A stretch of DNA of 64,000 nt from Tridacna crocea (GCA_943736015.1 OX031061.1:18857290-18921289), one strand, 5' to 3'; positions 35,854 to 45,655 are shown, numbered from the stretch's first letter. The notes: generated by a model from the letters alone, not told the origin. Translations and numbers: made by a program.

Positions 35854-36415
35854 ATATGCTAATAAACGCGCCTACCCCAAATTTGCCTTTAACAAAAATT
35901 AAACTTTTCCTATGTTCACAATAATGGAAAAAACAATGAAACAATGCAATCTTTTTAACAAATCTTTTGAATTTAAGATGCTCATAAAAATCCACATTTA
36001 TATGTATGTATGACTTTGATTAAATCAAGTCTGACCAATTTCACATACCGTAAAACACGTAATAAATGTTCCTAGCAGAATGAATTGAAAATAATCTCTG
36101 AATTTCAGTCTTCACATTGAATGTGTTAATATTTCTGGCTAGATTTTTTCACATTTTTGGCTAGAGCTACTAGGACAGACATAGAGGACCAGAATTAAGA
36201 ACAGTTATGGAGTTTTAGCATTTAGCACCTCAAAAATGATCTATTTATGAGTGTAACAGTATAATTTGTTGTTGCACACTAACCTTTGATTTCGTTATTT
36301 CATTATATATTCACAACTGTAACCATAAGTATGCCAACACTAAGATTTGGCTATTTTCATTACTTTATTTTTTTTGTTATTCTTACTCTCCTACTCTGTT
36401 AATCTATTTCACTGA
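35854..36415. other. Unassigned interior of composite element
   Basis: AT-rich; no gene. CGCCTACCCCAAATTTG at ~35870 is the left-side counterpart of the right end's GGTGGGTGGGGTAA motifs. Confidence 0.5.
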
Positions 36416-36770
36416 TGCAATAGGGGATATGACTTGAAGCAAGAGGGTCATGATGGCCCTGTATCGCTCCACTGGCTAAAAATGAAAACACTGCAAGCCA
36501 AACATTACAACTCCTGCCAAATGGTTTCAAACTTGAAGACATACAATAAGGCCCAGGTCAAAAAAGGGCCCTATTTTTTTCATCCATCTGTTTCTCTAGT
36601 TCACTGATGCAATAGGGGATATAACTTAAAACAAGAGGGCCATGACGACCCTGTATCGTGCCACTGGCTAATTAGTGAAAACATTACAAGCCAAATATTA
36701 CTACTCTGGGCAATTGGTTTTAAACTTGAAGACATACATTTTTTTCCCTATAAAATCCTACGGGAAAGTT
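36416..36770 (-). repeat. ~185-bp tandem duplication of a family 3 tail
   Basis: GATGCAATAGGGGATATGAC, AAGAGGGTCATGATGGCCCT, GTATCGCTCCACTGGCTA and AAACTTGAAGACATACA appear at 36416-36550 and again from 36606. The second copy leads on into the full element; the first ends in the AAGGCCCAGGTCAAAAAAGG block. Confidence 0.85.
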
Positions 36771-37739
36771 ATGACCCCTTGACCCCTGAGCAAAGCCATT
36801 ATTGACCACAAAGCTATAATAACTTGAATCCTGGTGGAGGTCTTCAAGATAAACCCCCGTACCAAATCATACAGGTCTAGAATGTTGTATTATAAACAAG
36901 AAGATTTTCAAAGTTTCCTACAAGAAAAAAGGCCATGAAAAACATGAGACCCATGAAACAGGGCTAAATTTGGTAGCCCTAGGCTTTATTATGGTTAGTA
37001 AAAAGATCATTTATAAAGTTTTCAACACAAAAGCTAAAGTAAAACTTGTGACCCCTGGTGTGGGGACAAACTTAACCCCAAGGCTATAATTTGAGCCCTT
37101 CTGGTAGAGGCCCACTATATAAAGCTACATTCAAAATTTGGTAGTCCTAGGCCTTGCGGCTATGTACAAGTAGATTTTTAAAGGCTTTCCCAATATAAGC
37201 TCATGTAAAACTTGTGACCCCGGGGCCGGGCCAAATTTGACCCCAGGACTATAAATTGGGCAGTCTTGATAGACGCCCAGTTGTTAAAGACACATGCCAA
37301 ATTTGATAGCCCAAGGCCGTAAAGAATGATTTTAAAGTTTTCCGTATATAATCCTGTATAAAACTTGTGACCCTAGGGTTGGTGCCAATTTCGGCTCCAT
37401 GGCTATTATTTGAAGGAACTTGGTAAAAGTTCACGACATAAAGCTACATGCCAAGTTTGGTAGCCCTAGGCCTTATGCTTTCAGATAAGAAGATTTTCAA
37501 AGATTTCAATATTTTTCAGTTTTGTTGCCATGGCAAACAGAGTTTTGGAAGGAATCAGATTCTTTCAAGAAATTCTGAAGAAAGCCATGGCAGGATCATT
37601 TCTGTGAAGTTTCATCAAGTTTGGATGGGTAGTGTCAGAGGAGATGTTTGAAATATAAGTTAATGCACGTACGAACAGACACACGACGGACAGCGAGCCA
37701 TAAAGTAAGCCCGCTGGCCTTCGACCAGTGGAGCTAAAG
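36631..37739 (-). mobile_element. Array family 3 element, reversed
   Basis: On the minus strand the head is TTTAGCTCCACTGGTCGAAG with GCCAGCGGGCTTA and GTCCGTCGTGTG. The tail is AGCCAGTGG...CGATACAGGG followed by a diverged CATGGCCCTCTTG. Between them lie ~120-150 bp units marked on the plus strand by CCAAATTTGGTAGCCCTAGG, GTGACCCC and a TAAAGCTACATGCC word. Its head resembles family 2 but its core sequence is different. Confidence 0.78.
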
Positions 37740-37907
37740 TCCTCTTGATGTCAGACTTGAAATTAACAAATGCACTGTTCATTCAGCATAATTGTGACGT
37801 ATTATCAATCATCAGTTTCTTTGTTTGCTGCATTGACACTACAGCTGCGTTGTGTGTGTATGTGTATATGTGTGTGGATGTGGGTGTTTTTCTTGGTTCT
37901 TTCTTTT
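37740..37907. other. Spacer with (TG)n
   Basis: A short (TG)n tract at ~37848-37882 sits just before the next element. Confidence 0.6.
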
Positions 37908-39361
37908 TTAGCTCACCTTAGCACAAAGTGCTAAAGGTGAGCTATTGTGATCGTCCTATGTCCGGCATCAAGCCTCTGTCGTCCGTCAACAATTTCTTTA
38001 AACATCTTGTCCTAAATCACTGTGCATATCTTAATGAAACTTGGCAGGGATGTTCCTTGGGTGAAGCTCTACCAAAATTGTTCAAAGAACAGAATTCCAC
38101 TCATAATTCTGATTGCCATGGCTGCAAAAGGGGGAAAAAATCTTTGAAAATCTTCTCTGAAAGTAGAAGGCATAGAGCTTTGATATTTGGTATGTGGCCA
38201 TCTCCTAGTGGACCTCTACCAAGTTTGTTCAAATAATGCTCCTGGGGTCAAAACTGGCCCCATCCCCGGGGTCACAAGTTTGAGCATAGGAACAAAGAAG
38301 AAAAAAAATTATTATTCTTCTCCTCACAAAGTAAAAGGTATAGCACTTTGATATTTGGAATGTAACATCCACTAGTGGACTTCTACCAAGTTTGTTCACA
38401 TGATGCCCCTGGGGTCAAAACTGGTCCTGCCCAGGGGGTTACAAGTTCAAACATAGGAACAAAGAATGAAAACTTTGATATTCTTCTCCTCACTAAGTAA
38501 AAGGGATAAAGCTTTGATATTTGGAATGTAACATCTCCTAGTGGACCTCTACCAAGTTTGTTCATATGATGCCCTTGGGTTCAAAAGTGGTCTTGCCCCG
38601 GGGGTCATAAGTTTGAACACAGGAACAAAGAAGAAAAACTTTACAAATTTTCTTCTCTAAAACTTGATGGCGTAGAGCTTTGATATTTGGTATGTAGCAT
38701 CTTCTAGTGGACCTCTACCAAGTTTGTTCATATGATGCCCCTGGGGTAAAAACTGGCCCCGCCCAGGGGGTTACAAGTTCAAACATAGGAACAAAGAATG
38801 AAAACTTTGATATTCTTCTCCTCACTAAGTAAAAGGCATAGAGCTTTGATATTTGGAATGTAACATCTCCTAGTGGACCTCTACCAAGTTTGTTCATATG
38901 ATGCCCTTGGGTTCAAAAGTGGTCTTGCCCCGGGGGTCATAAGTTCGAACACAGGAACAAAGAAGAAAAACTTTACAAATTTTCTTCTCTAAAACTTGAT
39001 GGCGTAGAGCTTTGATATTTGGTATGTAGCATCTTCTAGTGGACCTCTACCAAGTTTGTTCATATGATGCCCCTGGGGTCAAAACTGGCCCTGCCCTGGG
39101 GGTCACAAGTTCAAACATAGGAACAAAGACTGAAAATTATAAAATTCTTCTTCTCTAAAACTAGAAGGCATAGAGCTTTGATATTTGGCATGTAGCATTT
39201 CCTAGTAGACCTCTCCCAAGTTTGTTCATGTCATGTCCATGGGGTCAAAACTGGCCCTGCCCCTGGGGTCACAGGTTAGTTTAAAGTTCATCACATAAAC
39301 ATGAGGGAAATAAAGCTATAGTCTCAGGTGAGCACTCCAGGGCCAATGTCCCTGGCTTGTT
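37908..39361 (+). mobile_element. Array family 1 element, 166-bp units
   Basis: Head TTAGCTCACCTTAGCACAAA with GTGCTAAAGGTGAGC forms a perfect ~14-bp stem, followed by TATTGTGATCG and a GTCGTCCGTCAAC run. Tail CTCAGGTGAGCACTCCAGGG and CCAATGTCCCTGGCTTG. The core has seven units: the TCTACC marker is at 38215, 38382, 38548, 38714, 38880, 39046 and (TCTCCC) 39212, so spacings are 167 then 166 five times. Adjacent units alternate between two types. No open frame of significance; the two 60-codon frames at 38383 and 38715 are the same repeat. Confidence 0.9.
38433..39100 (+). repeat. 332-bp dimeric higher-order repeat
   Basis: The pair 38440-38771 and 38772-39103 is nearly identical, while neighbouring 166-bp units within each dimer differ (AAGAATGAAAACTTTGATAT against AAGAAGAAAAACTTTACAAA). 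That is a higher-order repeat made by a recent duplication of two units. Confidence 0.9.
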
Positions 39362-40186
39362 GAAATATTAAGATGTAATGGATTTATTTCCTACATAACA
39401 ATGATATTTTTAATGCATAAAGCATGAATATAGTTAACAGTGGGCGCAGAAGAGTAATTGAAATAACTTAAATGTAATTGTAATAAGATTTAAAGCCTTA
39501 ACTTGTCAACAAGACAGTATTTTTGGTGCAAATGACTTTTCTTTATTTCATGTATAACTATTCAATTATTGTTTCATTTGCATTTTCTCAAATAAAGGCA
39601 CTAGGTATATGATACTTATATGTGTCTGTGCTGTAACATTTTGTGTCATTGCTGTAAAACATGAGTCGTATATATAACAATGATAAAAAAATGCTCATGA
39701 AAGAGAGCCGCGACATTTAATTTAATAAAAACAATTTCTGGGAACAAAACGAAAAATACAGTTACATTTTTAGTACTAACAGCTAGGAATCATTTACTAG
39801 ATCTATATAACTTTTTCAAGAAATTAAAATAGTTGCAAAACACTGATCTTCTCTGACATAACGTGCCAAAATTTTGTTCCAAAATACTCAATTAATATAA
39901 AACAAATATGTGTTATACAGGTGATTCAAAGTGAAATATTATAATCTGAACTGGAAAATATTTATTTTTCCTAAATTAGAATGTAATTTCTTTTACTTTA
40001 CAATTTTGTTACATGAAGGACATGTCGATGTGTTATGACTAGCATTGCATCACAGTAGACAATATTCCAGTGTGGATGTAACGATTCTTATCAAACAAAA
40101 AAATCTAACTTAATTTTCAAAAATCGTGTCTCCTAAAATCTGCCATAATTATATAATAGCTCATAGATGGCCGTGTATATACATTT
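39362..40186. other. Unassigned interior of composite element
   Basis: No gene or repeat recognised. Confidence 0.5.
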
Positions 40187-40540
40187 GTGGGTGGGGTAAA
40201 AGATAAGCACGACCGTAACAAATATACAACGCAGCAATTTAGTACAATAGTAAGCATTTAGTTCTCATTAAACCCTTTCACAAGAAATTGAAACACAAAA
40301 GTCTTAAATGATATTAAGTTTCTCATGATTTTCAAAAAATGTATGCAAATTTGGTGGGTGGGGTAACAACAGGACACCCAGTGTATTTTATCTTCTCCTG
40401 TAAATGGATTTTTTTCATTGCTTATGTGCTTAACTGTCAATTAGACCTATTTGCAATCAATATACTCCGGAAGATATTGAAATTTTGTGGTTTATACACA
40501 TAAGCTCAATTCAGTGCATTTTCAGTGGGTGGGGTAACAA
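40187..40540. repeat. Subterminal repeats, ~170 bp
   Basis: GTGGGTGGGGTAA starts at 40187, 40354 and 40525 (spacings 167 and 171). The flanking sequence of the units is weakly similar. Possible transposase-binding or end-maturation repeats of the composite element (inference). Confidence 0.65.
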
Positions 40541-40551
40541 AATGTCGTCTG

Positions 40552-40684
40552 AAAAAAATCTGCACCACTTTTGTTTCTGGCATCTACTCTAATTTGACTT
40601 CTATATAGCTATACTATCACCTGGTACTAATGAAATTTTTCTACCAGACGGATTGAAAAAAAATTGAATCCAGCTTGCCAGGCC
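40552..40684. repeat. Right TIR of the composite element
   Basis: GAAAAAAATCTGCACCACTT, GGCATCTACTC, AGTACTAATG-like and TTTCTACCAGACGGATTGAA are the reverse complement of the left TIR. It ends CAGCTTGCCAGGCC before the target duplication. Confidence 0.85.
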
Positions 40685-40889
40685 TTAGACTACTTGTTAA
40701 AATCAAAAGCACTTGCAGAAGACAAAATAAAAGTGACTGAAAGTTTGAAATTTGTTTTGTAAAGGGTAGAAAACATTGTGTGAAAAGGAGAATATGACGG
40801 TTACCAGCATTTTCTCCTATACTCACAAGTTTTCTAAAGGATTCTATCTCGGGGTCGTCGAAAGTAGGGATTGTGTCGTAATGGGTTAA
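40685..40889 (+). mobile_element. MITE-A right part, after the 5-kb insertion
   Basis: From TTAGACTACTTG through AAAGCACTTGCAGAAGACAA, GTGTGAAAAGGAGAATATGA, CGGTTACCAGCATTTTCTCC to GTCGTAATGGGTTAA. Together with 35668-35700 it makes one ordinary-length MITE-A. Confidence 0.88.
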
Positions 40890-40917
40890 GTTTAAATGAA
40901 ATTCAGAAAGAAATTTG

Positions 40918-40941
40918 GGATTGTGTGGTAAAGGGTTAATA
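40918..40941 (+). mobile_element. Solo MITE-A right terminus
   Basis: TGGGATTGTGTGGTAAAGGG then TTAA, 30 bp beyond the previous MITE end. Only the terminal ~24 bp are present. Confidence 0.7.
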
Positions 40942-41365
40942 CATGATTTCTTTTATCCTAACTACTACCTAATTTATATTTGTTAAAAGGTCCTTTTATT
41001 CTGGTCTTTTTCTCTCTATTATCTCCACTGTTATGATTGTCCTATATAGTTACTTGTTCCATGCTAAAGCATTGTAAGACAAAGTGGCCTACAAAGTGTA
41101 ATCCCCCACCCCCACCCCCCTCCCACTCCATCATACAGCATTTTCATAACATAAGATCACCCAAGCTTTTTCCTCATTATTAGACATTTTAGCTCCTACT
41201 TATAGTTTTATTCATATGTTTGTGTAAACTTATTGTTTGAGGTCATTATCAAAGCTGAAGACAGTCTGAAGTGCTTATGATCAGACACCGTCAAACTGGC
41301 ATGTTGTTGCCATGGGTTTTCACGTTCTTTCGACGATCCATTTTTCGTGTCATTTAATTTAAAAA
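40942..41365. other. Unassigned, with a C-rich tract
   Basis: A C-rich run with scattered A at ~41105-41128; otherwise nothing recognised. Confidence 0.5.
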
Positions 41366-41905
41366 ACAAGAGGGCCAAAATGGCCCTGGATCGCTCACCT
41401 GATTTTCCGAGAGAACCATAGCCATTTTTTTTTCAAAATCTAATCAGCCATTTTAGACAAAAAGAATTTTCAAGAATTTCTTCATATCTGTATAGTGTAA
41501 AAAGCCCACAGTCATCAGAATCATGTTTCTTGATGGATCCAAATTTCTAGAGCAATTTTTGAAAAGGGTCAGCCAAGAAACATTTCGAAAATTATTTCAA
41601 AATCTGATCAGCCGTTTCAGAGAAAAAGAATTTTAAAGAATTTCATCATGGCCATATAGTGCAAGAAGCCTCCATTCACTAGAGCCATGTTTCTTGATGG
41701 ATCAAAATTTTGTAAACAGGAAAAGGGTCATCCGAGGAACATTTCTGTGAAATTATTTCAAAATCTGACAAGCGGTTTCTGAGAAGAAGGATTTTAAAGA
41801 ATTTCTTCATTTCCTTATACATGTGGTGCAAGTAACCCCCATTCATTAGAGCCGTGTTTCTCGAGGGATCAAAATTTCGCAAACACTTTTTGGAAACATT
41901 TTTGG
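41366..41905 (-). mobile_element. Array family 1 element, tail half, reversed
   Basis: ACAAGAGGGCCAAAATGGCC, CTGGATCGCTCACCTGA opens it; three units follow with TTTCTTGATGGA at ~41527, 41691 and 41857 (164 and 166 bp apart). Units match the 51701 element. It stops in mid-unit at ~41905 without the GCTCACC head. Confidence 0.82.
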
Positions 41906-41909
41906 CAGC

Positions 41910-41934
41910 GGGTGAAACCCGCTGTCATAGTCCC
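41910..41934. repeat. Hairpin GCAGCGGGT/ACCCGCTG
   Basis: GCAGCGGGTGAAACCCGCTG is a 9-bp GC-rich stem with a GAA-type loop. It lies exactly where family 1 homology ends, so it may be a boundary or the end of another element. Confidence 0.7.
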
Positions 41935-42158
41935 CAGGTATGAGTAACTAATTTTCGACGCCTATGATATTTATCTAGATCGAGAATTCTTGCATCCGGC
42001 AGCTTAATTTTCCCTGGATACGCGAGGTAAACAAAACTTAATTCCTTCGTGTGACTAAATAGTTCCTCCATGAATACCCAAACGATCTTGTATAAATACC
42101 TGCTACTCCCGCAGACGACACCCTTCAAAACCGCCTTACACCTTACGAATTCATCCAT
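41925..42158 (-). CDS. Possible exon or transposon frame, 77 codons
   Basis: Minus-strand frame beginning MDEFVRCKAVLKGVVCG and including FMEELFSHTKELSFVYLAYP and DARILDLDKYHRRRK. It has a mixed, protein-like composition and a higher GC content than its surroundings, unlike the low-complexity frames elsewhere. The frame starts with ATG and ends just past the hairpin at 41910. I do not recognise a family. It could be an unannotated first exon, a 5' fragment of a mobile element's frame, or chance. No splice donor is convincing. Confidence 0.25.
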   Translation of the reverse strand: MDEFVRCKAVLKGVVCGSSRYLYKIVWVFMEELFSHTKELSFVYLAYPGKIKLPDARILDLDKYHRRRKLVTHTWGL

Positions 42159-42301
42159 AATGTATGATAGAAATGGAAAGAGGGCGTCGGCATTTACAAA
42201 GACCGAGAAAGTGCAAAAGAAAATATTTTCAGAGCAAACTTAATGTTTTTATCAGTGTTTGTTGGCATGCTGAATTTTGAACATATGGCACCCTAATGGG
42301 A

Positions 42302-42370
42302 TTCGTTGTAACATCGCCTTTCATCGCCAAAGTCGTACGGATTCCGCTATGAAAGGCAATGTTACACGAA
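42302..42370. ncRNA. Pre-miRNA-like hairpin, function unknown
   Basis: Left arm TTCGTTGTAACATCGCCTTT followed by CAT pairs with right arm ATGAAAGGCAATGTTACACG followed by AA. The stem is ~21 bp with one 1-nt bulge and one mismatch, and the loop is ~22 nt. Size and near-perfect pairing resemble a microRNA precursor, but short MITE foldbacks look the same, and no sequence match to a known microRNA is claimed. Confidence 0.3.
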
Positions 42371-42387
42371 AAGTCACCTGCAGTAGG

Positions 42388-42615
42388 ATTAAGCCTTTGG
42401 CAGACGACAAAATCTCAGCTGTGTTCAAATTGAAAGCATTTGCAGACGACAATTTCATTGTGGCTAAAATGGTACATTTTTTTATATTAGAGGGTAGAAA
42501 ACATTGTGGAAATTAAAGAAAATGCTGGTTCCCAGCATCTCCTTTCCCACATTGTTTTCACAAGGCTTCTCTCTCATGGTTGTTAGAAGTCGGCATCGGG
42601 TGGTAAAGCGTTAAA
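42388..42615 (+). mobile_element. MITE-A
   Basis: GATTAAGCCTTTGGCAGACG, TTGAAAGCATTTGCAGACGA, GTAGAAAACATTGTGGAAAT, ATGCTGGTTCCCAGCATC, CACAAGGCTTCTCTCTCATG and GGTGGTAAAGCGTTAA. The left end has a second GCAGACGACAA block, a small internal duplication. Confidence 0.85.
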
Positions 42616-42654
42616 AGTAGTTATAATTGCTGATTATGTTATACATTTACTTGT

Positions 42655-42795
42655 ACAACACAATCCCAAGTTTTAACGAGCCTTAGAACTTAACTTTTCA
42701 CAAACATTGTAGGAATGGGAGAAAATGCTGGCAAGCAGGAGAAAGCATTTTCTCCTTTTCCAACAATGTTTTCTACCCTATCAAAGATGCACGCT
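42655..42795 (-). mobile_element. MITE-A, truncated
   Basis: ACAACACAATCCCAAGTTTT, AACGAGCC, CACAAACATTGTAGGAATGG and GAGAAAATGCTGGCAAGCAG. Its central palindrome loop has been lengthened (GGAGAAAGCATTTTCTCC). The TTTGTCGTCTGC side is missing. Confidence 0.75.
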
Positions 42796-43050
42796 ATTAT
42801 TTGAGCCATGTTTAAATTTTTGTTTGCAAATGGCGTCTTTCAGTAAAATTTATTGGACTTTAATGTAATTTTAAACAGCTTGGGTCATATAACAGCTGCC
42901 AGTGCACATAAGTATGCGTATCTTGGCTTTCTCTTACCAGTGACCAGTACTGACACAACTTTCTTTCCAAACCAGGCTTCAGAGGTCACAGGCAATAAAT
43001 CACATAAAAGAAAGCTTGTTGAACAGGGTATTTTTGCTACACAATGAAAA
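42796..43050. other. Unassigned
   Basis: A 64-codon plus-strand frame at 42853 has no recognisable features. Confidence 0.45.
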
Positions 43051-43262
43051 CTTAACGACCCTCGGGTAGAAGTCTTCTGAAAACATTGTTGGAAAAGGAG
43101 AAAATGCTAGTTACCTGCATTTCCTCCTTTTCCAACATTTTTTTCTATTCTTTCAGAAACAAATTGAACTATCTGAATGTCGAAATGCTTTGAATTTGAA
43201 CTGGTCTAAAATGCTCTGAATTTGAACTGGTCTAAAATTTCCTTGTGTAGTGATGAGTTAAG
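43051..43262 (-). mobile_element. MITE-A with 26-bp internal duplication
   Basis: TTAACGACCCTCGGGTAGAA at the left; TTGGAAAAGGAGAAAATGCT centre; the block TGAATTTGAACTGGTCTAAA occurs twice in a row near 43191 and 43217; right end TGATGAGTTAA. Confidence 0.85.
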
Positions 43263-43279
43263 AGTATTCTCATGAATTG

Positions 43280-43470
43280 ATTCGTTCCCTATCAGACATT
43301 GAACCAAATAGTAAGAATCTGCTGAAGCAAGTTAAAAATTGATACTTATCTGTAAGTCAAATAGTCTGACACGGTGAGAAACATTGTGGAAAAATATGAA
43401 CTTGCTTATTACAGGCAATTTCCCCACTTCTCACAAAGTTTTCCTTGAACTTCCTAGGCTAGTAAAAATG
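43280..43470 (+). mobile_element. MITE-A remnant
   Basis: TTGAACCAAATAGTAAGAAT, GTGAGAAACATTGTGGAAAA, TTACAGGCAATTTCCCCACT and TCTCACAAAGTTTTCC keep the order; ends not found. Confidence 0.55.
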
Positions 43471-43814
43471 TTCGATTTAAAAAATAAATTTGTAAAAGTG
43501 TAGATTAAGTATTAGTTGTTGTTTCTACTTCAGCTGTTGCTGTTCATGATTTTGGACATTCCAAAAAGTTTCCTTTAATTCATGGACTGAATAACAACAT
43601 GGCATAAATGACAAGTGGATCAGAAAGAAGACCATGCTGCAAATTTAAACCAGCCACTCTGATTTCAAGTTTTTGAGCTACCAACTCCGTTAAAGGGATC
43701 GGTAAAAGATTCATAAAGCATATTATTTGACCTACAAAGATTTTGAGCTGTAAAACCTCAAAATTATACTGAAACTGGATTTCAGTACTCAAAGATACCT
43801 TTCAACAATCGCAT
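43471..43814. other. Unassigned
   Basis: Nothing recognised. Confidence 0.5.
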
Positions 43815-43934
43815 TATTGTTACGGATAGGATAGAAAACATTGGTTAAATGCACTTTCTCCATTTCCACAAATGTCTTTAAAGGCCTGTTCCACAGGGTC
43901 ATAAGATTTGGGATTGTTTTGGAAAGGATTAATA
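43815..43934 (+). mobile_element. MITE-A right half
   Basis: GGATAGGATAGAAAACATTG, CACTTTCTCCATTTCCACAA, AGGGTCATAAGATTTGGGAT and TGTTTTGGAAAGGATTAA. The left half is missing. Confidence 0.7.
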
Positions 43935-44134
43935 TAATTTATTCTAGTTCTTGTTTTCTGCTTGTGCTCATGTACTAGATTATATCTTTGTTTAAGCCAC
44001 AAACAAATGAGCTGTGATTTGGCAAAAGGGGCTTCTTGCATCATCGTGATGGATTAAACCAAGCAAGAGATAAATAATTATTGATCCATAATAACCTCTT
44101 CTTTTAACAACCCGCTTCGTTTTTGGGTATACCG
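43935..44134. other. Unassigned
   Basis: Nothing recognised. Confidence 0.5.
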
Positions 44135-44275
44135 ATCCTTCGATGTACAGAAAATTGACCAATAGCGAAAAGTTTAAGTCCAGGTCAGCCTGTGCAGACT
44201 GCTCAGGCTGGCCGTCTGCACAGGCTGACCTAAGTCTATACTGTTTGCATATTGATTAAGGCACCTTTTTATTTT
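44135..44275. mobile_element. GTCAGCC-hairpin MITE with perfect 18-bp stem
   Basis: ACAGAAAATTGACCAATAGC leads into a hairpin at 44182-44231: AGGTCAGCCTGTGCAGAC, a 14-nt loop, then GTCTGCACAGGCTGACCT, perfectly paired over 18 bp. The outer flanks (CAGTATAGAC/GTCCAGG region) are also partly complementary. The related copy at 34700 has lost the stem. Confidence 0.8.
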
Positions 44276-45235
44276 TTTAGAGTCAAGTGTAAAGGAAACC
44301 TGTGCAAAGAAAATAATAAGATCTGTAGCTTGCACAAACCCGCTGCCTTCAGTGCGTCAGCGCTTTGATTCATTAACGGCATCACTATATAAAATAAAAA
44401 TCTAGCCAGTGAGAGGATGCTGACCAGGTAAGGCATAATCAAGGCATGGCTTCAGAAATTATGTGCAGTGACTGAATCTGGTATCTTATTTCTGATTGGT
44501 TTGCAGTAGATTGTGTATAAAATATTCTTTGTACTCAAAGGGGCTTGGCGAAATTGATCTCTGATTGTTTAGCATTGCATGGTGTGCATACAAGTATGTT
44601 GTGTAATTAGACAAGACCGTTAATGAATGCCAACCTGACAGGGTGTGATAAAAAGTAATGCAGGCTTCCTTTATACTTGATACAGACTGTTTAGGTCAGA
44701 GCTATGATCTTTTAAGGATAGTTTACAGACATTTACTTGTCGCCAGTACATTCGCCAGTGCTTCAGGTTTGGTGCCATTTTTTCCAAGGTTTTCACATTT
44801 TGCACCACTGGTGATTGACAGCGAGAACACTGTCAAGGTAAGACATTAAGAAAGTGCATCTTACATCTATATCACCCGCCAGGTATTACTACTTTAAACC
44901 AACGAATTCATGTTTATTTTAGGTATATAAAGTATTAAAAAAAAGACACGCTGAATCTGTTAGCAGCATAAGAGTCAAAAACATTTACACAGTTTCGCAT
45001 GCTAACATCCAAATTGGCACCATCGATCCGTTGATAGGATCTGGACTCTTACACAAACATAATGCGTAACAACGGTTCAGCCTGGTGAACATTTGAAAAT
45101 AAAAAGCAAGTTGTAATTTAATCACAGGAATTTGACATTCTATAACCAAAATGAATGATCAAATATGAAAAAAAAATCTCCCCTATATAATATAAACACA
45201 AGGAATGCAACGTCTCGATTGCCGGTGTAATGCAG
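44276..45235. other. Unassigned
   Basis: No gene recognised; 63 codons at 44658 end without protein-like features. No repeat structure seen. Confidence 0.5.
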
Positions 45236-45412
45236 AGAAATGACCCCCCTTACAAAATGACCCCCGGGTCATTTTACTACGTAGAGGAATGACCCGGGTC
45301 ATTATTCTACGTAGAGAAATGACCCGAGACCGTAGAAAAAGGACCCCTCTAGCTGTAGTGGAATGACCCTCTCATGATGAGAAAGGACCCGTAGAGAAAT
45401 GACCCCCCTTTT
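45236..45412. repeat. Self-complementary GACCC minisatellite, left array
   Basis: Units of roughly 30 bp carry GTAGAGAAATGACCC or GTAGAGGAATGACCCGGGTC and ATTCTACGTAG. Both ACCCGGGT and CTACGTAG are palindromes, so each unit can pair with itself or with its neighbour. Six or so degenerate units; the 3' units are more diverged (GGACCCGTAGAGAAATGACC). Confidence 0.85.
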
Positions 45413-45417
45413 TTTTT

Positions 45418-45655
45418 CGTTGCGGCATTGTTGTTGCTGCTGATGCTGATACTACTACTACTACCACTACCATTACTACAACAACAACAACAACTACGAC
45501 TAGTTCTCGTATTCTACTATCCCCATTTTGCCTTAATATTGTTGTTGCTGCTGATGTTTCTACTACTACTTCTACTTCCACTAATACAGCTGCTGCTGCT
45601 GCTGATGCTACTACTTCTTCTACTATTTCTACAACTACTACTGCTTTGTAAGATG
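45418..45655 (+). repeat. Imperfect trinucleotide repeat (CTG/CTA/TTG)
   Basis: Two copies of TTGTTGTTGCTGCTGATG (45428, 45539), each followed by (TAC/CTA)n, with a (ACA)n run at 45476-45494. The non-repetitive part CATTTTGCCTTAATATTG before the second copy recurs inverted at ~54815-54835, so this is a dispersed sequence with expanded triplets. Leucine-rich frames here are artefacts. Confidence 0.85.

Larger units (their letters stand above)
35701..40684. mobile_element. 4,984-bp composite element with long TIRs
   Basis: It is bounded by TTAGACT at 35694-35700 and 40685-40691, a 7-bp target duplication inside a MITE-A copy. The ends are inverted repeats: the left has TTTCAATCCATCTGGTAGAA, AATGGTACT, GATGCCAGA and AGTGGTGCAGATTTTTTT; the reverse complement of the right has TTTCAATCCGTCTGGTAGAA, TTAGTACC, GATGCCAGA and AGTGGTGCAGATTTTTTT. 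No transposase frame is present. Inside are a duplicated ~185-bp block, a reversed family 3 array element, a family 1 array element, and ~170-bp subterminal repeats marked GTGGGTGGGGTAA. The superfamily is unclear: a 7-8 bp duplication could suit hAT-like or other classes. Confidence 0.8.

Noticed and set aside
38383-38897. Two almost identical 60-codon minus-strand frames as a duplicated small gene
   Set aside because: They lie in the 166-bp array and their likeness is explained by the 332-bp dimer.
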